The notes under the pieces are model-generated. The model saw nothing but the letters and a program-made list of their open reading frames with translations, did not search any database and had not been told where the DNA came from. From NCBI GenBank assembly GCA_964609365.1, contig CAZSRC010000003.1, positions 1 to 44,949 on the forward strand: a stretch of DNA of 44,949 nt. The letters run 5' to 3'. Positions 15,680-25,055 of this stretch are shown here, piece by piece. Numbering within the stretch: the stretch's first letter is position 1; the number at the start of each line of letters is the position of its first letter. A program made the position numbers and the translations under genes. Source of the DNA: GCA-002840305 sp964609365 (lineage in GTDB: Bacteria > Patescibacteriota > Patescibacteriia > Patescibacteriales > UBA12465).

Positions 15680-17746
15680 ATGAAACTAGATTATATTAAA
15701 AACAAAGATCCTTTTTTAGTTAAGGAGAAAAAGTATAGCTTTGGCAACCTTAAAGACTCATTTTATCATATAGCCTGGATGGAGGACTCTTTTTTATTTG
15801 GTGAAAATAATAATGAAACCCTAAGAAGAACTTTTGATTTTTCAAAAATAAAAAGTATTTTTTTGGTTTTAATATTTTCTTTATCAATACTTCTTTTCAG
15901 ATTATTTTGGCTACAAATAATTAGGGGAAATGACTATCGTGTTTTAGCTGAGGGTAATAGAATTAGAGTTGAAAATCTTGATCCTAAAAGAGGAATAATT
16001 TACTCATCTGATTTAACCCCCTTAGTTAAAAATGAAGCAAATTTTGTTCTTTATCTTACTCCTATAGATATGCCCAGGGATGAACTTCAAAGAGATGAGA
16101 TAGTCAGAAAATTATCAGATATTTTATCAGGATTAGATAAAATAAATAGTAAAGATTTTTTAGCAATTAATAATAAAGAGGATAATTTAGAATTAATTAA
16201 TGATAGTCCTTATTTTTATATTATTAAAACTAAGTTAGATAAAATTAGATATGGTAGTCTAGAATCTTATAGGCCATTTTTTGTTCTTGATAATATTGAT
16301 TATGATTCAGCTATGAAGCTTTATTTAGAGGCTGAAAAAATGCCTGGAGTTTCTTTGTCAGTAAAAATGAGAAGAAAATATTTAAGTTCAGAAGAAAATT
16401 TATCTAGCCTTTCTCACTTACTCGGTTATATAGGAAAAATATCTGAAAAAGAGTTAGAGTTATTTGGAGAGGAATATTCTTTAATTGATTATATTGGAAA
16501 ATCTGGTTTAGAATATTTTTATGAAAATGAACTAAAGGGAAGTAAGGGTAAAAAATATATAGAAGTTGATGCTTTAGGGAGAGAAAAGAAAATTGTTTCT
16601 CAAATTATTCCAGAAGATGGTCATAATTTAGTTTTGAGTATAGACTTGGATTTACAAAAAAAATCAGAAGAAATCTTAAAATCTTATCTTAGTAAAAATA
16701 AAATGGAAAGAGCCTCTATTGTGGCGCTTAATCCAAAAAATGGAGAAATTCTCGCTTTAATTAGTTGGCCAGCCTATGATAATAATATTTTTTCCAAAGG
16801 GATCACTCAGGAGTCTTATAGCTTGTTGTCTGATAATCCAAATAGACCTTTATTTAATAGGGCGGTTAATGGTAATTTTCCATCTGGCTCAACATTAAAG
16901 CCCGTTATATCGGCTGCTGCTTTAGAAGAAAAAATTATTAACGAAAATACAAGTATTAATAGTAGTGGAGGGATTTATGTTGGATCTTGGTTTTTTCCAG
17001 ATTGGAAAGCTGGCGGACATGGTTCAACTAATGTAAAGAAGGCAATAGCAGAATCAGTTAATACTTTTTACTATTATATTGGTGGTGGTTTTGATAAGTT
17101 TAAGGGCTTGGGCATTGATAAAATAGTTGAGTACTTGCATTTATTTGGCCTAGGTCAGCAAAGTGGAATAGATCTTCCACAGGAGGCCAGCGGTTTTGTT
17201 CCTACCCCAAAATGGAAAAAAGAATTAAGGAATGAAAGCTGGTATATAGGAAATACTTACCATGTTTCTATTGGGCAAGGAGATATTTTAACCAGCCCCT
17301 TACAGGTTGCCAATTTTACTTCATTTTTTGCTAATAATGGAAAAATTTATAGACCCCATTTAGTTAAACAAGTTTTAGTAGATAATGAAAATATTTTAAG
17401 AAATATTGAAAAAGAGGTTATTAAGGAATCTTTTATTAGTGAAAAAAACATTCAAATTGTTAAAGATGGAATGAGACAAACTATAGTCTCTGGTAGTGCG
17501 CGCAGATTAAATTCTTTGCCAGTTGAGATTGCTGGTAAAACTGGAACGGCCCAATGGAGTAGTGCAAAAAGTCCACATGCTTGGTTTACATCCTTTGCCC
17601 CATTTAATGATCCAGAAATAGTTTTGACTGTTTTAGTAGAAGAAGGTAAAGAGGGTAGTCAAATAGCAACATCTATTGCCGGAGATATTTTATATTGGTA
17701 TTTTACTAAAGATCAGGAGCCGATAAATATAGAAACTATTGAATAA
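15680..17746 (+). CDS. mrdA: Penicillin-binding protein 2 (class B transpeptidase)
   Basis: A 688-residue membrane-anchored D,D-transpeptidase that cross-links peptidoglycan, most like PBP2 of the elongation machinery. One membrane helix (about residues 50-72, SIFLVLIFSLSILLFRLFWL) is followed by the pedestal domain (GNRIRVENLDPKRGIIY). The catalytic domain has SxxK (S404-K407, STLKP), SxN (S459-N461, SVN) and KTG (K620-G622, GKTGTAQW), all intact. The segment SWYIGNTYHVSIGQGDILTSPLQ (shortened here) is typical of PBP2. An unusual 45-residue cytoplasmic N-terminus precedes the helix. RodA and MreB are not in the window. It lies just behind the pilin hairpin, so read-through from the pilus operon is likely. 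Confidence 0.95.
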   Translation: MKLDYIKNKDPFLVKEKKYSFGNLKDSFYHIAWMEDSFLFGENNNETLRRTFDFSKIKSIFLVLIFSLSILLFRLFWLQIIRGNDYRVLAEGNRIRVENLDPKRGIIYSSDLTPLVKNEANFVLYLTPIDMPRDELQRDEIVRKLSDILSGLDKINSKDFLAINNKEDNLELINDSPYFYIIKTKLDKIRYGSLESYRPFFVLDNIDYDSAMKLYLEAEKMPGVSLSVKMRRKYLSSEENLSSLSHLLGYIGKISEKELELFGEEYSLIDYIGKSGLEYFYENELKGSKGKKYIEVDALGREKKIVSQIIPEDGHNLVLSIDLDLQKKSEEILKSYLSKNKMERASIVALNPKNGEILALISWPAYDNNIFSKGITQESYSLLSDNPNRPLFNRAVNGNFPSGSTLKPVISAAALEEKIINENTSINSSGGIYVGSWFFPDWKAGGHGSTNVKKAIAESVNTFYYYIGGGFDKFKGLGIDKIVEYLHLFGLGQQSGIDLPQEASGFVPTPKWKKELRNESWYIGNTYHVSIGQGDILTSPLQVANFTSFFANNGKIYRPHLVKQVLVDNENILRNIEKEVIKESFISEKNIQIVKDGMRQTIVSGSARRLNSLPVEIAGKTGTAQWSSAKSPHAWFTSFAPFNDPEIVLTVLVEEGKEGSQIATSIAGDILYWYFTKDQEPINIETIE

Positions 17747-17751
17747 TTTTT

Positions 17752-17780
17752 TTGACTTTTTATTAAAAATATGTTATAAT
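17752..17780 (+). promoter_or_regulatory. Near-consensus promoter (TTGACT-17-TATAAT, extended -10)
   Basis: TTGACT (17752-17757), a 17-base spacer and TATAAT (17775-17780) preceded by TGT, giving an extended -10. The start near 17787 leaves a 49-base AT-only leader before the gene at 17836. It should drive the operon through 25055. Confidence 0.85.
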
Positions 17781-17835
17781 AATTTAATATTTTATAATTA
17801 ATAAAGAATATAATTTTATAATTTTTTTAAAAAAT

Positions 17836-18156
17836 ATGAACAAAGATTTAAATGTAGACGCTTTTAATCCAATGATTGAGAAAATTATTGATGATCTAGG
17901 CTTTAGAACCCTTCCAGAGTCAGAGTTAAATGATTTTAGGGATAATTTAGAGTTTCAATTAAATCGTAGACTTGGTTTAATAATTATTGAAAATTTAGAT
18001 GAGGACGCTTTAAAAGAATATGAAGAAATTATGACATCTTCAGAACCTAATTTAGAAAAAATTAGTGATATTATTAAAAAAAATATTCCAGATTATGCTA
18101 AAAAAATAAAAGAAGGCATGGATTCTTTTATTAGTGAGATTATTGCTAAGCAATAA
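17836..18156 (+). CDS. DUF5663-like small helical protein
   Basis: 106 residues, acidic and helical, no signal or membrane segment. The pattern LPESELNDFRDNLEFQLNRR followed by LGLIIIENLDEDALKEYE resembles the small Patescibacteria proteins grouped as DUF5663, function unknown; I assign this from memory of the pattern, so only moderately sure. It is the first gene behind a strong promoter and lies 24 bases before the 942-residue membrane protein, which may be its partner. Confidence 0.75.
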   Translation: MNKDLNVDAFNPMIEKIIDDLGFRTLPESELNDFRDNLEFQLNRRLGLIIIENLDEDALKEYEEIMTSSEPNLEKISDIIKKNIPDYAKKIKEGMDSFISEIIAKQ

Positions 18157-18180
18157 ATTTAAATAAATAAATTTAAATAT

Positions 18181-21009
18181 ATGAATTTTGCAGACGAAAA
18201 AAGATCAAAAGAAATTGCAGATGTATCTTTAGGCAATCTAGATGAAGGCCTAGAGAATCTTAAGGGTAATAACATTTTTAGTTCTCTTAATTTTTATAGC
18301 AATGTCTCAAATATTGAACCACTTAAGAGAGCTTTTTTTGAAGGTGCTCATGAAAAAATAGAAGATGATCAGGGCTTGAATTCCGAGCTTGAGTTATTTG
18401 CAAATAATTTAGGACTAGAAAAAAAGGACGTTCTCGATGTTTTAGAAGCTCAAAGAGAAAAATTATTAGCAATTTCTAAGGCTGAAGTTTTGTCATCAGA
18501 GGACAGAATTAAGATAGGCAACGCTAATATATCAAAAAAAACATTATTGAGAATTCCTGTTTATATGGGATTAACTATTGCTGGTTCAGCTTTTTTTGGT
18601 GTTGGTGGTCTAGCCGCTTCTTTAACTTTTAGAGTTTTGGATAAATATCGCAAAGATAAAAAACAAGAAGCTGCTATTAATAAAAAGTTGGATGAAAAAT
18701 ACAACCTTTTATCAGGTGATCAGGACTCTATTAATCATTTTAATTCTGATTTAATTGATTCCTTGCTTATAAAAAAGATGGAGAAAAATGAAAAATCTTT
18801 TTATGAAAATTTTTCAAAGCTTTCAGATTCAGAGAAATTCTCTTTTCTTTTACAGGGAATCGACAACGGTCCTAATTTTAATCTTGATAGCGAAACTAAA
18901 GAATATATGGTTGCCGTTCAAATGAAAAAGCTTAGTATAGAAATGAAACAAAGAGAAAGGGAGGACTCTGTTCTTAGAAAAAATCCAGGATTTTTTGATA
19001 GACTTTCAAAAAAGCTTCCTTTTATTTTCGCTAAAGATAGTATTGATTCCAAGGTTACCAAAACTGCTATAGTTAGTGGAGCTGTTATGGGGCTGGGCTT
19101 AGCTGCTAGGGAAATACCGATTTTAAAAAATGTTCTAGGTGCTTATTTGGGTTATAATGTGGCATCACTTGCTTTTGATGCTACTGTTAAAAAAGAAAAA
19201 GCTTTTAATATTAATGAAGTTGATCAAAATAAATTAAAGCAGGATTTAGAATTTATTTCTCAAAAATATAATGATTTTAAAGCCAAGGAAGATTTAATTG
19301 ATGAAAATAGCAGTGTTGATCAGATTACGGAAAAAGAAGAGGCTCGTGAACAGCTTCAAGCTTTATTAGGGGATATAAGAGATTTAAGCTATTCAATTTT
19401 AATAAAATTAGATGATCCTAATTTTAAAAAAGAAGATCCTAGTAATTTTCTTGCTCTTAAGAGGAAGATGTTAGAGTTTCAAAAATATGAAAGATTAATT
19501 AATTTTAGATTTAATATTGATGCTTTAAACAATGAAAAAGAGAAAAAAATAAAAGAGGCTCAATCAAAGGAAAAGATTCTTTCTTTTTCGAAAAAATTTT
19601 GTAAAGTATCAGGAGCTCTGATTGGCGCTTTAGTTCCAGAGTTGATTGATATTTATCAAGATAAAAATAGTATTGATAGACCAGATGAGATTATAGACAA
19701 TGTCTCTGCTAAAAATTCTTCAGAGAATATTATTATCGAACAAAATAATTCACCAGAAGTTTCATCCATAGAATCAAGCGTTACAGAGAATACTGTCTCA
19801 AATACTTCTGAAATTGGTTCATTTGAAAAAGGAGATTCTTTTAGAGAGCTAATTGGAGCTGAGCAAAAAAGTATTATATTGGAAAAAGGTGATGGAATAT
19901 CTAAAATATTTGATGGTTATATGGGCTCAGAACATAAGGTTACTTTTGTTAATACCTCAACAGGGGAGACTATAGAAGCTGCTGCCAGTAGTAAAATTGT
20001 TTATCCAGGTGATAAAGTTATTTTATCCGAAGATGGTGATGTTTTTGTTCTTAGTGATAGAAATTTTTCTGATGCATCCTCGGCTTTAAAATCAAGTGAA
20101 AGTGTTTCCACGGAAGATATAAATATTACAGAAGTTGAAACTAATTCAACTGAAGCAGAAGCTAATAAAATTGAAAATGTTGTTGAAAATAATAATTTAG
20201 ATAGTTCAGTTAGCGAAAATAGTATTAACAAGCCCGAACCTCTTACAAGTATTGATTCTAATAATGATATTCCAACTCAGACTGATCCTAATGATTTTGA
20301 TAATGACTCTTTAAGTAAGTTTATAGAAGATATAAAAAGTGATCCTCGTTATTCATTTGCTGGAACCGAAAAAATAGTTGCACCCACAGAAAGCCCCTCA
20401 ATTGATCAATCAGTCTCAGTAAATAGTGATATTAATGATTTTAATAATGATGCCTTAGCTGATTTTAAGAATTATATAAAAAATGACCCGAATATGTCGA
20501 TGGTAGAAGAAACAAGAAGTATCCCAGTTGAAAATAGTTCAGGAGAAGGTAGTGTGGTTAATAATGATAAAGATTTAGAGACCGATCAATCTTCAAATAA
20601 TCAAGTAGAAAATAGCAATAACTCTTCCGATTTAACAAAATCTAGCGAGTTTATTAGTAGTGATCAAGAACTTCATTTAGATAATTTAGCCAAAAATCCA
20701 GATAATTTAAAATCATTTTCCAATCTTATGGGAGATAATTTTATCAAAGATAATCAACTCCAGGTTTCTAGTGCTTATGGAAATTTTGGTGAAAAATTTT
20801 TGAATGTTAACTCTGAAAATGGAGCAAGTATTCAAGTTGAGTTCAAGATTGATTCTAATGGTTTTTTTGGAGCAGAAATAAGAGATGGTAGTGATAATAT
20901 TTTTTCTAATAAATATATAGAATTTAAAGATGCCGGAGATATTAGCATTTTTAAGGAAAAGTTATTAGAATCCTTAAAGTCATCAAAGTATAATAGTAGT
21001 GTAGAATAA
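18181..21009 (+). CDS. Large uncharacterised membrane protein with LysM-like segment and acidic repeats
   Basis: 942 residues, not recognised. The N-terminal 120 residues are helical and charged, then hydrophobic segments occur at about 124-150 (GLTIAGSAFFGVGGLAASL) and 293-333 (IVSGAVMGLGLAA...), with a weaker one near 477. A short domain at about 556-625 (LEKGDGISKIFDGYMG... IVYPGDKVILSEDG) has the outline of a LysM or similar GDxI...PGxxI fold. The rest is a Ser/Asn/Asp/Glu-rich linker with an imperfect duplication (NDFDNDSLSKFIEDIKSDPR at about 702 and NDFNNDALADFKNYIKNDPN at about 753). It may bind the envelope, with the acidic tail outside; this is inference. Confidence 0.8.
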   Translation: MNFADEKRSKEIADVSLGNLDEGLENLKGNNIFSSLNFYSNVSNIEPLKRAFFEGAHEKIEDDQGLNSELELFANNLGLEKKDVLDVLEAQREKLLAISKAEVLSSEDRIKIGNANISKKTLLRIPVYMGLTIAGSAFFGVGGLAASLTFRVLDKYRKDKKQEAAINKKLDEKYNLLSGDQDSINHFNSDLIDSLLIKKMEKNEKSFYENFSKLSDSEKFSFLLQGIDNGPNFNLDSETKEYMVAVQMKKLSIEMKQREREDSVLRKNPGFFDRLSKKLPFIFAKDSIDSKVTKTAIVSGAVMGLGLAAREIPILKNVLGAYLGYNVASLAFDATVKKEKAFNINEVDQNKLKQDLEFISQKYNDFKAKEDLIDENSSVDQITEKEEAREQLQALLGDIRDLSYSILIKLDDPNFKKEDPSNFLALKRKMLEFQKYERLINFRFNIDALNNEKEKKIKEAQSKEKILSFSKKFCKVSGALIGALVPELIDIYQDKNSIDRPDEIIDNVSAKNSSENIIIEQNNSPEVSSIESSVTENTVSNTSEIGSFEKGDSFRELIGAEQKSIILEKGDGISKIFDGYMGSEHKVTFVNTSTGETIEAAASSKIVYPGDKVILSEDGDVFVLSDRNFSDASSALKSSESVSTEDINITEVETNSTEAEANKIENVVENNNLDSSVSENSINKPEPLTSIDSNNDIPTQTDPNDFDNDSLSKFIEDIKSDPRYSFAGTEKIVAPTESPSIDQSVSVNSDINDFNNDALADFKNYIKNDPNMSMVEETRSIPVENSSGEGSVVNNDKDLETDQSSNNQVENSNNSSDLTKSSEFISSDQELHLDNLAKNPDNLKSFSNLMGDNFIKDNQLQVSSAYGNFGEKFLNVNSENGASIQVEFKIDSNGFFGAEIRDGSDNIFSNKYIEFKDAGDISIFKEKLLESLKSSKYNSSVE

Positions 21010-21047
21010 TTTTAGCCAAGGAGATAAGCCCTAAATATTCTTTTGTT

Positions 21048-22820
21048 ATGGATTATTTTAAAAAAATAAATTTTTTTAATATTAAAAAAAATAAATTTTT
21101 TAAGCCAGAAATTTTAATTGTGGCTTTTTTTTGTTTTTTGTTTTTTATTTTAAGTTCTATTTTACCTTATTGGCAAAATAATCAAGATTTTCTAAAGTTT
21201 TTTTCTCCAGATGAGAATGCTAATTATATATTTACTAAATTATTTCAAGAGTCCGGTAACTTGGATATTTATGAGAAATATAATCTAATTGCCGATGATA
21301 TTGTTAGGCCTAGAAGTTATTTTAGTTACCAGGGATTTTTAAAGCCAGTTAGTTTTTTAGGTATGACTATTATTTATGGCAGTATTGCTAAAATTTTTGG
21401 TCATACTCTAATACCATTTTTGACCCCATTTTTTGCAGCACTTACTTTATTTTTTTATTATTTATTAATAAAGCTATTGTTTGGTAGAAAAAATGCTCTA
21501 GTTTCTTTTTTTATTTTATTCTCTTTTCCGGTTCTTTTTTATTACTCAGCTAGAAGCATGTTTCATAACGTTTTGTTTTTATCATTTTTTGTAATAGCTG
21601 CTTATTTTTTAATTTACCTTTTTCAAAAATATCCAGCAAGACTAGGAGCGGATAGAAAAAAATATTATAATATTTTATTTTCTTTTGATTTTTTATATTC
21701 AGCTTTGTCTGGATTATTTTTTGGTTTAGCAATAGCGGTTAGGACTTCGGAATTAGTTTGGCTAGCCCCCGCTGGTCTTTTATTGTTTATTTTAAAGAGA
21801 AAAAAAATAAGTTTTTTTAGAGTTTCAGTTTTCTTATCTTTCCTTTTTTTAGCACTTCTTCCAATATTTTATTATAATCAAGCTCTTTATGGATCTCCAT
21901 TTTTTGGTGGATATTATGAGATGAATAAGTCTATTGAAGAAATATCTAGCGCTGGTGGAGCTTTTTTTAAATCTTTTTTCTTAGGATATTTTTTTGAATT
22001 AAAAAATTATATAAAAATAATTTTTAATACTATTTTTTATTTTGGTTTTCATCCTCGTCAATCCTTGGAAATGTTTAATAGATATTGTATTTCAATGTTT
22101 TGGTATATATTTTGGCCTGCGATTTCGGCTACTTTTTATCTTTTATTTTTTGATAGAAAAGTAATTAAAAAGAACTGCGAATATATATTGTCATGGATAT
22201 TGCTATCAGTAATATTGGTTTTATATTATGGGTCATGGTTGTTTGTTGATAATCCTGATCCAAATAGATTTACCATTGGCAACTCGTATACTCGATATTG
22301 GCTACCTATTTATATAGGAATAATACCACTTGCATCAATTTTTGTTTTAAATTTTTACAAAATTTTTTTCTTTTTAAAAAATAAGAAAATTTATTTATAT
22401 TTTAAAAAAATATTACCATTTATTTTTGTATTAATTATTAATATTATTTCCTGGAATTTTGTTTATCAGGGCTCAGAAGAGGGTTTGAAATATTATTTTG
22501 GAAAAACCATTAGAGCCAAGCAGGAGTCGCTTAGAATATTTGAATTAACAAAAGATAGTTCGGTCATAATAACTGAATATCATGATAAATTTTTGTTTCC
22601 AGAAAGGAAAGTTATAGTAGGTCGTTTTAATGACAATAATATGAATCATAACTATTACAAATTAGCTAAATTGATTGATGTTTATTATTATAACTTTACC
22701 TTACCAGAAAATGATTTTAATTATTTAAATAATCGAAGGCTAAAAGAGTTTGGCCTAAGAATAGATCTTGTAGAAAATTTTCCTAATAACTTTTCTTTGT
22801 ATAAAATAAATATTAATTAA
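21048..22820 (+). CDS. Polytopic GT-C family glycosyltransferase (PMT/ArnT-like)
   Basis: 590 residues with about ten or more hydrophobic helices. The first extracytoplasmic loop carries SPDENANYIF, with the D-E pair typical of GT-C enzymes that take sugars from polyprenyl phosphates, as in ArnT, PMT and related family-39/83 enzymes. The C-terminal soluble part is short. It probably glycosylates surface protein or lipid from the outside of the membrane; pilins or the neighbouring 942-residue protein are possible targets (inference). A sequence AAGGAG lies 23 bases before the ATG, too far to set the start. Confidence 0.82.
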   Translation: MDYFKKINFFNIKKNKFFKPEILIVAFFCFLFFILSSILPYWQNNQDFLKFFSPDENANYIFTKLFQESGNLDIYEKYNLIADDIVRPRSYFSYQGFLKPVSFLGMTIIYGSIAKIFGHTLIPFLTPFFAALTLFFYYLLIKLLFGRKNALVSFFILFSFPVLFYYSARSMFHNVLFLSFFVIAAYFLIYLFQKYPARLGADRKKYYNILFSFDFLYSALSGLFFGLAIAVRTSELVWLAPAGLLLFILKRKKISFFRVSVFLSFLFLALLPIFYYNQALYGSPFFGGYYEMNKSIEEISSAGGAFFKSFFLGYFFELKNYIKIIFNTIFYFGFHPRQSLEMFNRYCISMFWYIFWPAISATFYLLFFDRKVIKKNCEYILSWILLSVILVLYYGSWLFVDNPDPNRFTIGNSYTRYWLPIYIGIIPLASIFVLNFYKIFFFLKNKKIYLYFKKILPFIFVLIINIISWNFVYQGSEEGLKYYFGKTIRAKQESLRIFELTKDSSVIITEYHDKFLFPERKVIVGRFNDNNMNHNYYKLAKLIDVYYYNFTLPENDFNYLNNRRLKEFGLRIDLVENFPNNFSLYKININ

Positions 22821-22826
22821 TTTTTT

Positions 22827-25055
22827 ATGAAATATAATATATTTACTATTGGTTGTCAGATGAATAAAGCTGATAGCGAGAGGATATCTTTTTATTTAGA
22901 GGGGCTTGGTTTTATAAAAGAGGACGATTTATTTAAGGCTGACTTAGTTATTTTTGTTACTTGTAGCGTCAAGCAATCAGCTGAGGATAGGGCCTATGGA
23001 CTAGTTAATACTCTTATAAAAAATAATAAAAAAGCAATAATTGCACTTACTGGATGTCTTAGTGACAGGCCAGATGTTAAGGAGAGATTAAAGTCTAATG
23101 TCGATATTTTTTTTAATATTTCTGATTTGCCTACGCTAAATAATTATTTGAAAAAATATTTTAAAAATATTAATAATAAAAAATTAAAATTAAAAAATTA
23201 TTTAGATATTCCTAGTAATAGAACTTCTTTTTTTTCAGCATTTGTTCCCATTGGTAATGGTTGTAATAATTTTTGTTCTTATTGTGTCGTTCCTTATGCT
23301 AGGGGTAGGGAACTTTATCGTCCAGCAGAAGAGATTATTAAAGAGGTTAAGAGTTTGATAAAAAATGGTTATAAAGAAATTACTCTAATTGCTCAGAATG
23401 TTAATAGTTATAAAACTAGTTTAGATTTTCCTGATTTATTAAGAGAGATTGATAATATTGAGGGAGATTTTTGGATCAGATTTTACTCTAGCCACCCCAA
23501 GGACGTTAGCAGTAAATTGATAAAAGTCTTGAAAGACTCTAAGCATATTTGCGAGCATTTTCATTTAGCTTTACAATCTGGCGATGATCAAATTTTATCA
23601 GCAATGAATAGAAAATATAAATATAGTGATTATAAAAAAACTATTAATAAGATAAGGTCAGCTCTTGATTATAAAAATGGCCTAGCGGCTAGCATAACAA
23701 CTGATATTATTGTTGGATTTCCTGGCGAAACTAAGAAAAATTTTTTAAATAGTAAAAAGGCTCTTCAGGAATTATCTTTTGATTTAATTTATATTGCTAA
23801 ATATAGTCCAAGATATGGAACTGCTTCCGCTAAAATGAAAGATAGTGTTTCTTTAGTTGAAAAAAAGAGAAGAGAACTAGAATTAAATGATTTACTTAAA
23901 AAAATTGCCCTAAAAAATAATAAAGAATATTTATCAAAAGAGCTTGATATTTTAGTAGAAGGTTTTGATAGGAAAAATAATCTTTTTGGTAAAACTAGAA
24001 CTTCTAAGATTGTTAGAATTAAGGTTTCGGAAAAAGATATTAAAAATAATTGTAATATCAAAAGTTTAGTTGGTCAATTTATTAGAGTTAAAATAAATAA
24101 AGTTTCTGAATTTGAATTATCAGGGGAGCTTTTGAACAATAAAAAAGAGAAACTAATAGTAATTTTGGGTCCTACAGCTAGTGGCAAAACGTCAATGGCT
24201 GTAAAGTTGGCCTACGAACTTGGAGCTGAAATAATTAGCGCTGATAGTCGTCAGGTTTATCGAGGAATGGATATTGGTAGTGGAAAGGATTTAGCTGAAT
24301 ATTTTTATAAAGGTGTTAATATTCCTTATCACTTAATTGATGTTTGTAATCCAAAATCAATTTTTTCTTTAGCTAAGTATCAAAAAATGGCCCAAAAGGC
24401 AATATCGGAAATAAATAAAAAATCCAAAGTAGCAATTTTAGTTGGTGGAAGCGGATTATACCTAGAAGCTCTTGTTGATAATTATGATCTAAGCTTCGTT
24501 TCCCCTAGTTTTAAAAATAGAGACGAATTTGAAGAATTAGATTTAATGGAATTACAAAAAAGAGTAAAAAAAATAAGACCTAAGTTTTTTAAAGAATTAA
24601 ATAATAGTGAAAAAAACAATAAAAGAAGATTAGCAAGATATTTAGAGATTTTTTTATCTGATAAAAATTTTTCACCCAAGAAAAAAGAAAGTCTTTATGA
24701 TTCTATAATTTTTGGTATAGAAACTGAAAGAAGTGCTTTAAAAGATAGAATCTATAAAAGACTTATTAGCAGAATAGAGGATGAAGGGATGATTTCTGAG
24801 ATAGAAAATTTAAAAAAATCTGGACTTAGTTATAAGAGGTTGGAATCTTTTGGTTTAGAATATCGTTTTGTTGCTAGATATTTACAAAAAAAAATAAGTT
24901 ATCAGCAGTTAATTGATAACCTATTTATTGCTATTTGCCAATTTTCTAAAAAACAATCATCATGGTTTAAAAGATGGGAAAAAAATGGCGCTAAAATAAA
25001 TTGGATAAAAAATTTTGATGAATTGAAAGATGTTTTAAATAAAAATAATTTTTAA
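22827..25055 (+). CDS. miaB: MiaB-MiaA fusion: tRNA A37 methylthiotransferase + dimethylallyltransferase
   Basis: One 742-residue frame carrying two full enzymes that normally come from separate genes. Residues 1 to about 435 are MiaB: N-terminal cluster cysteines C10, C46 and C77, radical-SAM CxxxCxxC at C146, C150 and C153 (GCNNFCSYCVVPYARGRE), and a C-terminal TRAM-like domain. Residues about 442-742 are MiaA: P-loop GPTASGKT (448-455), ISADSRQVYRGMDIGSGK, GGSGLYLEAL and FSKKQSSWFKRW. MiaA makes i6A37 in UNN-reading tRNAs and MiaB then makes ms2i6A37, so the fusion joins consecutive steps, in reverse order. It is last in its operon, seven bases after the GT-C gene, with stop codons overlapping a convergent pilin gene. 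Confidence 0.95.
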   Translation: MKYNIFTIGCQMNKADSERISFYLEGLGFIKEDDLFKADLVIFVTCSVKQSAEDRAYGLVNTLIKNNKKAIIALTGCLSDRPDVKERLKSNVDIFFNISDLPTLNNYLKKYFKNINNKKLKLKNYLDIPSNRTSFFSAFVPIGNGCNNFCSYCVVPYARGRELYRPAEEIIKEVKSLIKNGYKEITLIAQNVNSYKTSLDFPDLLREIDNIEGDFWIRFYSSHPKDVSSKLIKVLKDSKHICEHFHLALQSGDDQILSAMNRKYKYSDYKKTINKIRSALDYKNGLAASITTDIIVGFPGETKKNFLNSKKALQELSFDLIYIAKYSPRYGTASAKMKDSVSLVEKKRRELELNDLLKKIALKNNKEYLSKELDILVEGFDRKNNLFGKTRTSKIVRIKVSEKDIKNNCNIKSLVGQFIRVKINKVSEFELSGELLNNKKEKLIVILGPTASGKTSMAVKLAYELGAEIISADSRQVYRGMDIGSGKDLAEYFYKGVNIPYHLIDVCNPKSIFSLAKYQKMAQKAISEINKKSKVAILVGGSGLYLEALVDNYDLSFVSPSFKNRDEFEELDLMELQKRVKKIRPKFFKELNNSEKNNKRRLARYLEIFLSDKNFSPKKKESLYDSIIFGIETERSALKDRIYKRLISRIEDEGMISEIENLKKSGLSYKRLESFGLEYRFVARYLQKKISYQQLIDNLFIAICQFSKKQSSWFKRWEKNGAKINWIKNFDELKDVLNKNNF

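Noticed and set aside
21019..21024. AAGGAG as ribosome binding site for the GT-C gene at 21048
   Set aside because: It is 23 bases from the ATG and no alternative start codon lies at a usable distance.
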